From positions 1 to 6,751 of the forward strand of contig JAGUYV010000443.1 of assembly GCA_020061125.1 (NCBI GenBank): DNA of 6,751 bases, given 5' to 3'. Shown in pieces: positions 1-5,977 of this stretch. The notes below the pieces were generated by a model that was not told the origin of the DNA, searched no databases, and saw only the letters and a program-made list of their open reading frames with translations. The stretch is from a bacterium. GTDB taxonomy: Bacteria; UBP15; UBA6099; DSWB01. Position 1 is the first letter of the stretch, and each line of letters opens with the position of its first letter. The translations under genes and the position numbers were made by a program.

Positions 1-1
1 C

Positions 2-1747
2 AGCGTCACCCTGCGCGCCTCTGCGGCCACGGGCGCCGAATCCGACGCCGTGGAACTCAAAATCCCGCGCCTGCCGTTCGGCACCCAGATCACGCAAACA
101 GGGTTCCTGGAGCTGTCCGGCAAAAAGGCCTCCGGGGATCTGGACTTTACCCTGCCGCAGTCCGCCAAGCTCGCCAACGCATCCGTGCGCATCGAGGTCT
201 CGCCCTCGCTCGCGGCGGGCGTGTTCTCGGCACTGGATTACCTGATCAGCTACCCCTACGGGTGCGTGGAGCAGACCATGAGTTCGTTCCTGCCCAATAT
301 CGTGGTGGCGCAGGCCATCAAAGGCACGGACCAGGCCAAACACAAGCGGTTCAAGAAACTGCCGGACATGGTGGCGCAGGGCCTGGACCGGCTGTACAAG
401 CAGCAACACGGAGACGGCGGCTGGGGCTGGTGGGAGGATGACGAAACGCACCCGTTCATGACCGCGTATGTGGTGTACGGCCTGTCCCTGGCCAAAGAGG
501 CGGGCTTCCCGGTGCGGGAGACCGTGTTCCAGAACGGCGTGATCTCGCTGCGCAAGCAGCTTGAGGAAAACAAAACCAGCGGTGGAGAGATAGATCTCAC
601 CACACGCCTGTACATGGCGTTTGCGCTGGCGTCCGCGGGCGACACCGAGGCCGAGCCGGCTGCGTCCCTGTTCCGTGAGTTGTTTGCAGGCAAGGCGGAA
701 ATCAACAACTACGGCCGCGCCCTGCTCGCGCTCACCCTGCACCGGCTGGGCCGGGAGAAGTCGGCCGCGGAAGTGGTCAAGGACATCAAGAAGCGCGCCG
801 TCAAGGAAAACGGCCTCATCCGCTGGGAAGGCAAGCAGTGGCATTACAACTGGCAGGACGATGTGTACGAGACCACGGCCATGTGCATGCGTGCGCTGTC
901 CGCGGTGACGCCGGATGCGCCGGAGATCACGCAGGCCGCGCGCTGGCTGGTGCGCAACCGCAAGGGCGGCGCGCACTGGCGCTCCACGCGCGACACCGCC
1001 ATGGTGGTCTTCGCGCTCCTCGAATATGCGCAAGCGCGCGGCGAACTCAAGCCCAAGGCGTCCGCGTCCATATCCGTGAACGGAGGCAAGAGCAAAAAAC
1101 ACGACTTCGGCAAAAAGGACGCATTCTCGGAGCCGTGGTCCATGGAAATCAAGGGATCGGAACTGAAACGCAACAATACGGTTCGCGTGAAGCGCTCGGG
1201 CAAATCGCCCCTGTATGTGACGGTGACGCGTACCTATTACAAGGGCGATTCCCCTCTGCCTGCGTCGGATGCCGGGTTCTCGGTGCAGCGCTCATACAGC
1301 CTGCTCGAACCGCAGCAGTCCGGCGCCGAATGGATTTACATCAAGAAACCCGTGCCGGACGCGTTGCGGCCCGGAGACGAGCTTCTGGTCACGGTCAGGG
1401 TCAAGGGCGCGCGCACTTATGAATTTGTGATGGTAGAGGATTTTCTGCCGTCCGGGTTCGAGGCGGTGCGCGACACGCGCGGGTATGTGATTCCGGGCGA
1501 CAGCTTCCGCGGGTTCAACTATAACGAGCCTTCATGGGGCAGCCGCGTGGAGTTCCGCGACAACCGCGTGGGCTTCTTCCGCACCTACTGGTGGAACGAA
1601 ACCGAGACGCTTCAATACATCATCCGCGCAGAATTGCCCGGCCGGGTGAGCGCCATGCCCGCCGCGGCGCAGCTCATGTACTATCCCGAGGTGCGCGGCA
1701 ATTCCGCGGAAGAGGCGTTCAATGTTATTGTGGATGCAGATGAGTAG
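2..1747 (+). CDS. Alpha-2-macroglobulin family protein, C-terminal part (5' end outside window)
   Basis: The reading frame is open from base 2, so the GTG at 50 is internal; 581 residues are visible, while bacterial family members usually have about 1500-2000. Numbering from codon 50, the thioester motif Gly-Cys-Val-Glu-Gln is at 71-75 (Cys codon 263-265, Gln codon 272-274). It lies in an alpha-helical thioester domain of roughly residues 45-335, with the typical GDGGWGWW (121-128), NWQDDVYETTA (267-277) and HWRSTRDTAM (309-318) blocks. A beta-rich C-terminal macroglobulin region follows to residue 565. In this family a protease cleaves the bait region, the thioester is exposed and the protease is trapped covalently; bacterial forms are periplasmic, often lipoproteins. 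The bait region, signal peptide and any lipobox lie outside the window. No pbpC (PBP1C), a common partner, is visible; the downstream neighbour is convergent. Family assignment is firm; the protease-trap role is inferred. Confidence 0.95.
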   Translation, partial: SVTLRASAATGAESDAVELKIPRLPFGTQITQTGFLELSGKKASGDLDFTLPQSAKLANASVRIEVSPSLAAGVFSALDYLISYPYGCVEQTMSSFLPNIVVAQAIKGTDQAKHKRFKKLPDMVAQGLDRLYKQQHGDGGWGWWEDDETHPFMTAYVVYGLSLAKEAGFPVRETVFQNGVISLRKQLEENKTSGGEIDLTTRLYMAFALASAGDTEAEPAASLFRELFAGKAEINNYGRALLALTLHRLGREKSAAEVVKDIKKRAVKENGLIRWEGKQWHYNWQDDVYETTAMCMRALSAVTPDAPEITQAARWLVRNRKGGAHWRSTRDTAMVVFALLEYAQARGELKPKASASISVNGGKSKKHDFGKKDAFSEPWSMEIKGSELKRNNTVRVKRSGKSPLYVTVTRTYYKGDSPLPASDAGFSVQRSYSLLEPQQSGAEWIYIKKPVPDALRPGDELLVTVRVKGARTYEFVMVEDFLPSGFEAVRDTRGYVIPGDSFRGFNYNEPSWGSRVEFRDNRVGFFRTYWWNETETLQYIIRAELPGRVSAMPAAAQLMYYPEVRGNSAEEAFNVIVDADE

Positions 1748-1804
1748 CCAGCGCGCAGCGCGCGCCGTTTGCGATGCGTGAGCGCGGGGACGGCGTGGTG
1801 CGCG

Positions 1805-2788
1805 TCACTCCGCGCCCTGTTCCACGAGCAGGTCCCGGATGTCCTGTTCCACGGCCGCCGGGGCAAGATAGATTTCCCCGCGTGTGACATTCTCCACGAA
1901 GACTTTGTCCATGACCTGCTTGCCGATGGACAGCTCGATTACGGTGTCCCGGTCCGTGACGGCGTGCGCGTGGATGCGTCCCGGTGCTAGGCCCAGCTCC
2001 TGTTTTGTCTCGGGCAGGCTGTCCGGGGGGAACCAGTCCGTGAAGCGGGCGTCGAGCAGCGCGTCGAACAGGCCCGTGCCGATGTAATTGCAGTCCTGCG
2101 CGGCGGCGCCCTGCGATAGCGTCCACTGATCTTTTTCCTTGCGGCACTCGGCGCGTATGTCTCCGGCCTGAAGCGTGGCGCTCACGAAGCTCTCCTGGGG
2201 ATCCAACGACACCAGCGACTTGTCAATGAGGCGCTGGGCGTCGAACACGGTGTCGAGATAATTTCTCGGGATGATATATACCGGCTTTTTGCCCACGACC
2301 TTGAGATAGTACCCGTTGGCCAGCTCGTTGAGCGCGCCGATGTGCACGATGTGCTGTTTCTTGTCCTTCATCACGGCCTTGACCTGGTAATGCGGATGCG
2401 CGAGGCCGTATTTATCGAGGTCTCCGGGGTTGTCCTCGACCTTGCGCTCGACCTGCAGTGCGGCGAAGTTGTAGAGGAAGGTGTCCACAGCGGCCTTGTC
2501 CGCGCGGGGCGGCCCCGGCTCGGCCACGGTCCAGGAGCCGTCCTTGGCGCGTTCGAGCGCCACGCGGGATGCCACGGGGATCACGGCCCCGCTCTGGTCG
2601 TTGAGAGCCTGTGCCGCGGCGTACTCCACGATCTCGAAGCGGTGCAGATCCTCCCTCACAAATTCCAGAACCGTGAAGAATTGATCGGGCGCGGGCGGCT
2701 CTTCTTTGTCTTTTTTGTTCAGCAGCACAAACGCGAGCAGGGCCGCGAACACGGCGACCGCGGCGATGGTGAACGCATATTTCTTCAC
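1805..2788 (-). CDS. DUF4340 domain-containing membrane-anchored protein
   Basis: The 327-residue protein has a short basic start and one hydrophobic span (about residues 4-23), followed by a Lys/Glu/Pro-rich linker and a long hydrophilic part, so it is probably anchored in the inner membrane facing outward. The body holds two similar modules. Each starts with a 'WT' strand (86-87; 222-223), continues through a helical stretch to a Gly-Leu-x-x-Pro turn (GLAHP 128-132; GLAPG 266-270), then has an Ile-Gly step (150-151; 288-289) and ends in a Val-Tyr/Ile-Tyr strand (170-173; 306-308). This pattern is typical of DUF4340, whose biochemical role is unknown. The start is GTG at 2788-2786, with GGAGG eight bases upstream; it overlaps the stop of the GldG-like gene by four bases (GTGA). 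It is the last gene of the operon, and homologues often sit beside GldG-type transporter genes. The family call is good; function is not assigned. Confidence 0.88.
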   Translation of the reverse strand: MKKYAFTIAAVAVFAALLAFVLLNKKDKEEPPAPDQFFTVLEFVREDLHRFEIVEYAAAQALNDQSGAVIPVASRVALERAKDGSWTVAEPGPPRADKAAVDTFLYNFAALQVERKVEDNPGDLDKYGLAHPHYQVKAVMKDKKQHIVHIGALNELANGYYLKVVGKKPVYIIPRNYLDTVFDAQRLIDKSLVSLDPQESFVSATLQAGDIRAECRKEKDQWTLSQGAAAQDCNYIGTGLFDALLDARFTDWFPPDSLPETKQELGLAPGRIHAHAVTDRDTVIELSIGKQVMDKVFVENVTRGEIYLAPAAVEQDIRDLLVEQGAE

Positions 2789-4248
2789 AGGGATTGCCTC
2801 CAGCGCCAGACCAGGCCCCCGATGACCAGGATGCCCAGGGGAATCACGAAGGTGAAGAGCTTGAACACGGTCATGCGGCGCGTGTAGTCGTATGCGTCGG
2901 ACAGCTCCGTGTTTTGCGCGGGCTTGGGCCGCAGGGCGATGATGTCCTCTTCGCCCGCGAGCCAGTTCACGCTGTTGAGCACGAACGCGGCGTTGTCCTC
3001 GCTGGCGTTCACGCGCGCGGTCTCCACATTGTCTTCAATAACCACGGCGGTGCGCAGGAAATCGTTTGTGGCGAACAGGCTGTTGCCCACCGCCAGGATA
3101 CGGCCGCTTTTGCCGGCGGCGTCCACGGCCGCGGCCAGGGTGCGCTTGCTTTTGTTTTCATCGCATTCGAGTTGCTGATACGCGCCATAGTCCACAACCG
3201 CGCATTCGCTGGCCTGGTCCGAGGTGGCCATCAGGGGCGCGGTCTTGATTCCTTGGGGTGGCTTACCGGCGATGGTCACGGGCGCGGGATACAGCAGCTT
3301 CAGCGAGTTGTCGTCCGGGGAAAGCGTCTCCGTGACCGGGTGCGGGAGCACGGCCGGGCGCACCAGGAATCCGTCGGGATCCGCGCTGCGCGACTTGTCA
3401 ATCACAACCTTTTCCGAGAGGGACAGCCCCCATTGCGAGAGCAGGTCCGCAGTGCCGGGCACGCCGCCGCTGTGCAGGAGCAGGAGCAGGCCGCCGCCGC
3501 GCGCCACGAACGCGTTCAGCGTGTCCCGCGCGCCGGATGTAATGGCCGCCTGCGGGCCAGCCATGATCGCCACCTTGCAGTCCTGCGGAATGGGCTTCCC
3601 GTCCGAGATGCGCGCCACATTGATGGCGTACGCCTCGGCTTCGAGCGCATCGGCCAGCTTGCTCAACCCGTCCGGTTTCGTGCTTGTAATGGAAAATTCG
3701 CCCTGGCCCTCGATGAAGCACACCATGGAATCCCTTTTCAGCGCCACGGCGATCACGGCGTTCAGAATGCCCTGTTCGCCTGTGAAACTCTCTTCACCGG
3801 TTTCGGGGTCGTACCGGAACAGGTCGCTCTTGGCCAGGATTTTGCGGCGGAATTCCGGGGACCCCGGGCTGCCCGCGGCCACGATCACGCCGTAGTCGCT
3901 CATGCCCATCTGGCGGAACACGCCGGGCCGCGTGAGCGGGTCCACAATCTCGTACTGGAAGAAATCCGACTGCCGGTTCAACTGCGCGAGCAGGTCTTTT
4001 ATGCGCCGTTCCTCGGAGGAGCGGGCCGGGAAAAACGCCGTGGCCGTGACCGGTATTTTCTTTTTGGTCAGGGTTTTCATGAGATCGCGGGTTTCACGGG
4101 CCATGGTGTTGGTTTTGGTTTTGGTCACATCGTACTGCTGCGGATAGCGCAGGCTGATGATGTAGGCCAGAACCAGTATTCCGCCGAACGCCACGGTCAG
4201 CACGGTTGCGTTCAGTCCCATTTTGATTTTTCGCGTGGTCCCGTCCAT
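2785..4248 (-). CDS. GldG-family ABC transporter auxiliary protein
   Basis: From the ATG at 4248 the protein has 487 residues. A membrane span lies near the N-terminus (about 14-33) and another at the C-terminus (about 463-482), with a large extracytoplasmic region between them. GldG-family landmarks appear in order: the DVTKTKTNT segment just after the first span (40-48; the family pattern is close to D-L-T-x-x-K), a Gly-Glu-Gln-Gly block (157-160), FIEGQGE (178-184) where relatives commonly have GHGE, a hydrophobic GGGLLLLL strand (251-258), GNSLFATNDF (388-397), and NWLAGEEDIIALRPK (428-442) before the last span. Such proteins are partners of GldA/GldF-type ABC exporters; in Flavobacterium, GldG is needed for gliding. 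Here the role and substrate are unknown. The gene starts five bases after the permease stop and overlaps the DUF4340 gene by four bases, which suggests translational coupling. GTG codons at 4260 and 4257 are in frame but less likely starts. Confidence 0.91.
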   Translation of the reverse strand: MDGTTRKIKMGLNATVLTVAFGGILVLAYIISLRYPQQYDVTKTKTNTMARETRDLMKTLTKKKIPVTATAFFPARSSEERRIKDLLAQLNRQSDFFQYEIVDPLTRPGVFRQMGMSDYGVIVAAGSPGSPEFRRKILAKSDLFRYDPETGEESFTGEQGILNAVIAVALKRDSMVCFIEGQGEFSITSTKPDGLSKLADALEAEAYAINVARISDGKPIPQDCKVAIMAGPQAAITSGARDTLNAFVARGGGLLLLLHSGGVPGTADLLSQWGLSLSEKVVIDKSRSADPDGFLVRPAVLPHPVTETLSPDDNSLKLLYPAPVTIAGKPPQGIKTAPLMATSDQASECAVVDYGAYQQLECDENKSKRTLAAAVDAAGKSGRILAVGNSLFATNDFLRTAVVIEDNVETARVNASEDNAAFVLNSVNWLAGEEDIIALRPKPAQNTELSDAYDYTRRMTVFKLFTFVIPLGILVIGGLVWRWRQSL

Positions 4249-4253
4249 GGCGC

Positions 4254-4952
4254 TCACCACCTTCTCGTTTCCAGGTTCCGCACGGTCAGGAACAGGAACA
4301 GGATGATCATGCCGAAGTAATAGATGAAGTGCGAGAGGTCGAGCAGGCCCCGGTCAAAATCCTGGAAGTGGGTGAACACTGCGAGGTGCTCGAACACGCT
4401 GCCCAGGGAAACGGTCTCGAAAATGTAGGACAACACATCCACGGCGATGAAGAACAGCAGGGCCACGAAGGTGATCACCGCGGCGATGAACTGGTTGCTG
4501 GTAAGCGACGACGCGAACACGCCGATGGCCACGAACTGCGCGCACAGCAGCAGCATGCCAAGGTAGCCCGTGGAAATCAGCATCCAGTCCGGCTTGCCGT
4601 ACATGGCCGCGATCACCGCGTACTGGCCCGTGCACAGAAACAGGGCGATCACAAGGGTCATCACGGCCAGGAATTTGCCCGCCACGATCGAGGCCAGAGA
4701 GGCCGGAGAAGTGAGCAGCAGCTCGTGCGTGCCCCGGCTCATTTCCTCGGACATCGTGCGCATGGTGGCCATGGGGATGAAGAAGATCATGAGAATGGAC
4801 ATAGCCGAAAACACATCCCGCAGATCGCTGGTGTTCATGTCGTAAGTCACCAAGTAGGACAGCAGGAACAGGAACAGGGCCATGGACACATAGGCGATGG
4901 GGGATACGAACAGGGACAGGACTTCCTTTTTGTAGATGGCCAGGGTTTTCAT
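4254..4952 (-). CDS. ABC-2 type transporter permease (GldF-like)
   Basis: The 232-residue protein is almost entirely hydrophobic, with about six membrane spans (near residues 18-36, 48-64, 93-116, 127-148, 154-176 and 206-224). This is the usual size and layout for an ABC-2 type permease. Between spans 2 and 3 lies MRTMSEEMSRGTHELLLTSP (64-83), the cytoplasmic coupling segment typical of GldF/NosY-like permeases (Met-Arg ... Glu-Glu ... Gly-Thr ... Glu-Leu-Leu ... Thr). Before the last span, FDRGLLDLSHFIYY (199-212) is also typical of this group. The start ATG at 4952 is preceded by GAGGAGG seven bases upstream and overlaps the ATPase stop in an ATGA (4949-4952). The protein should form the membrane channel for the upstream ATPase, probably as a dimer, together with the GldG-like and DUF4340 proteins. 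The substrate is unknown. Confidence 0.93.
   Translation of the reverse strand: MKTLAIYKKEVLSLFVSPIAYVSMALFLFLLSYLVTYDMNTSDLRDVFSAMSILMIFFIPMATMRTMSEEMSRGTHELLLTSPASLASIVAGKFLAVMTLVIALFLCTGQYAVIAAMYGKPDWMLISTGYLGMLLLCAQFVAIGVFASSLTSNQFIAAVITFVALLFFIAVDVLSYIFETVSLGSVFEHLAVFTHFQDFDRGLLDLSHFIYYFGMIILFLFLTVRNLETRRW
4257..4263 (-). promoter_or_regulatory. Ribosome binding site that decides the start of the GldG-like gene
   Basis: The minus strand reads AAGGTGG here, followed by eight bases and ATG at 4248. The two in-frame GTG codons that would give a longer protein (4260 and 4257) lie inside this Shine-Dalgarno-like site and have only a weak GAGAAG directly against them. The ATG at 4248 is therefore the better start. 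The site overlaps the stop codon of the permease gene (4256-4254), so termination there would leave ribosomes next to this start. Confidence 0.6.
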
Positions 4953-5911
4953 GCGCTCGCCTCCTCACCGGGCGCGGAGTCCGCGGCCGTGAGCTTGAGG
5001 AAAATCTGTTCGAGGGTGGCCTGCTCGCGGTGCAGCCCGAGGAGTTTCCAGCCGTTGTCCACGCAGCAGTCGAAGATGCCCGCGCGCACATCGGCGCCCG
5101 GCTCGGCGTCAACGATGAGCGTTGCGCCGCTGCCGCCGGGCCATTCGATGGGCGACACCTTGCGCACGCCCTGGATGGCGGCGAAGCGCGCGGCCGCATC
5201 TTTGGCCGGACCGCTGATTTCGGCCTTGAGCGTGGCGCTGTCCTCGGCGTGGCGGCGCAGGCCGTCCTGGGTGTCAATGGCCACGACGCGGCCCTGCTTG
5301 AGAATCACCACGCGGTCGCATGTGGCGCTCACCTCGGGAAGGATGTGCGAGCTTAGCATGATGGTGTGCGCCCGGCCGAGTTTTTTGATGAGTTCGCGGA
5401 TCTCGATGATCTGCTCGGGGTCCAGGCCCACGGTCGGCTCATCGAGGATGAGCACATCGGGGCGGTGGACCACGGCCTGGGCGATGCCCACGCGCTGGCG
5501 GTAGCCCCTGGAGATATTGGCGATGAGGCGTGCGGCCACATGAGCCAGGCCGGCCATGTCCATGGCCTCGTCCACGCGCGCGCGGCGGTCACGGCGCGGC
5601 ACGCCCTTGAGTTCGGCCACGAACCGCAGGTACTGGCGCACCGTCATGTCCGGATACACCGGCGGTTGCTCGGGCAGATAGCCCACGCGGCGCTTGACCT
5701 GCATGGGGTCTTCGAACACATCGTAGCCCGACACGCGCACCGCGCCCCGGCTTGCGGGCAGAAACCCGGTGATGATGCGCATGAGCGTGGTTTTGCCCGC
5801 GGCGTTCGGCCCGAGCAGCCCGAGAATTTCTCCCTGCTTCAGGGTGAACGACACGCTGTCCACGGCTTTGATGTCGCCGTAAAATTTTGTGACACCGTCC
5901 ACTTCGACCAT
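4949..5911 (-). CDS. ABC transporter ATP-binding protein (GldA-like)
   Basis: This 320-residue cytoplasmic ATPase carries all nucleotide-binding motifs: Walker A GPNAAGKTT (34-42), Q-loop Gln82 in YLPEQPP, signature ISRGYRQR (133-140), Walker B LILDEP (154-159) with catalytic Glu158, D-loop GLDP (162-165) and switch His189 in SSHIL. The SRGYRQR form of the signature, in place of LSGGQ, is usual in the ABC-2 exporter/GldA branch. In Walker A, Ala replaces the usual Gly at residue 37, but the GxxxxGKT core is intact. Residues of about 220-310 form a C-terminal extension with alternating strands and helices, ending LEQIFLKLT, which is common in this subfamily. The ATG at 5911 has GGAGGTGA just upstream. 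It is the first gene of the four-gene operon and would power the permease encoded next; a promoter and a hairpin lie directly in front of it. Confidence 0.96.
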   Translation of the reverse strand: MVEVDGVTKFYGDIKAVDSVSFTLKQGEILGLLGPNAAGKTTLMRIITGFLPASRGAVRVSGYDVFEDPMQVKRRVGYLPEQPPVYPDMTVRQYLRFVAELKGVPRRDRRARVDEAMDMAGLAHVAARLIANISRGYRQRVGIAQAVVHRPDVLILDEPTVGLDPEQIIEIRELIKKLGRAHTIMLSSHILPEVSATCDRVVILKQGRVVAIDTQDGLRRHAEDSATLKAEISGPAKDAAARFAAIQGVRKVSPIEWPGGSGATLIVDAEPGADVRAGIFDCCVDNGWKLLGLHREQATLEQIFLKLTAADSAPGEEASA

Positions 5912-5915
5912 AGGC

Positions 5916-5923
5916 TCACCTCC
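5916..5923 (-). promoter_or_regulatory. Strong ribosome binding site of the ATPase gene, touching a hairpin
   Basis: The minus strand reads GGAGGTGA, an excellent match to the anti-Shine-Dalgarno sequence, with seven bases between GGAGG and the ATG at 5911. Its first two G residues (5923 and 5922) are also the last two bases of the inverted repeat at 5922-5942, so folding of that repeat would partly cover the site. Confidence 0.7.
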
Positions 5924-5942
5924 GGGCGCGCGGCGCGCCCGG
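5922..5942 (-). promoter_or_regulatory. Perfect GC-rich inverted repeat in the operon leader
   Basis: The arms 5922-5931 and 5933-5942 are exact reverse complements of ten bases each, separated by one base. In RNA this would fold as a stem of about nine GC pairs with a three-base loop. On the minus strand it sits between the predicted -10 element and the ribosome binding site of the ATPase gene, so it would form the very 5' end of the mRNA. No T-run follows it on the minus strand, which argues against an ordinary intrinsic terminator for the upstream phosphatase-like gene. It could stabilise the 5' end of the message, modulate translation, or be a DNA-binding palindrome; the sequence alone does not decide. 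Confidence 0.6.
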
Positions 5943-5947
5943 CTAAT

Positions 5948-5976
5948 ATTCTAATGTCGTTGCGGATCCCTGTAAA
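5948..5976 (-). promoter_or_regulatory. Predicted sigma70-like promoter of the ABC transporter operon
   Basis: On the minus strand TTTACA (5976-5971; consensus TTGACA, five of six) is followed after exactly 17 bases by TAGAAT (5953-5948; consensus TATAAT, five of six). This lies in a short AT-rich patch within an otherwise very GC-rich window, directly after the stop codon of the phosphatase-like gene. The predicted transcription start is near 5940-5943, giving a leader of about 30 bases before the ATG at 5911. The signal suggests the transporter operon can be transcribed independently of the gene upstream. It assumes a housekeeping sigma factor with E. coli-like preference. Confidence 0.5.
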
Positions 5977-5977
5977 A

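Noticed and set aside
50-52. GTG at position 50 as the true start of the alpha-2-macroglobulin gene
   Set aside because: The frame is open upstream to the window edge, the upstream residues continue a macroglobulin-like strand, no ribosome site is present, and the family needs about a thousand more residues before this point.
1748-1804. Possible bidirectional terminator between the convergent genes
   Set aside because: The gap contains GCGCGC-A-GCGCGC (1751-1763) followed a few bases later by only three T residues, and a weak pairing of 1761-1767 with 1791-1797. The stems are short or have long loops and no T-run exists on either side, so no intrinsic terminator can be supported.
4111-4126. 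Short hexamer tandem repeat (GGTTTT twice, then a partial copy) as a phase-variation tract
   Set aside because: It has only two full copies, its unit is a multiple of three so slippage would not shift the frame, and it encodes the family-typical VTKTKTNT segment of the GldG-like protein.
2794-4320. A 508-codon open frame on the plus strand, antisense to the GldG-like gene
   Set aside because: It lies wholly opposite well-supported GldG, permease and DUF4340 coding sequence. The translation is rich in His, Arg, Gly and Ala with no recognisable domain, as expected from the complementary strand of a GC-rich gene with strong codon bias.
4354-5277. A 307-codon minus-strand frame shifted against the permease and ATPase
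   Set aside because: It crosses the junction of two genes with complete family motifs in other frames, and its own product is low-complexity Arg/Pro/Ala/His-rich.
4329-5504. A 391-codon open frame on the plus strand, antisense to the permease and ATPase genes
   Set aside because: Its composition (Gln/His/Gly/Arg-rich, then Ser/Arg-rich) and lack of any motif mark it as a shadow of the two ABC genes, whose motifs are clear on the other strand.
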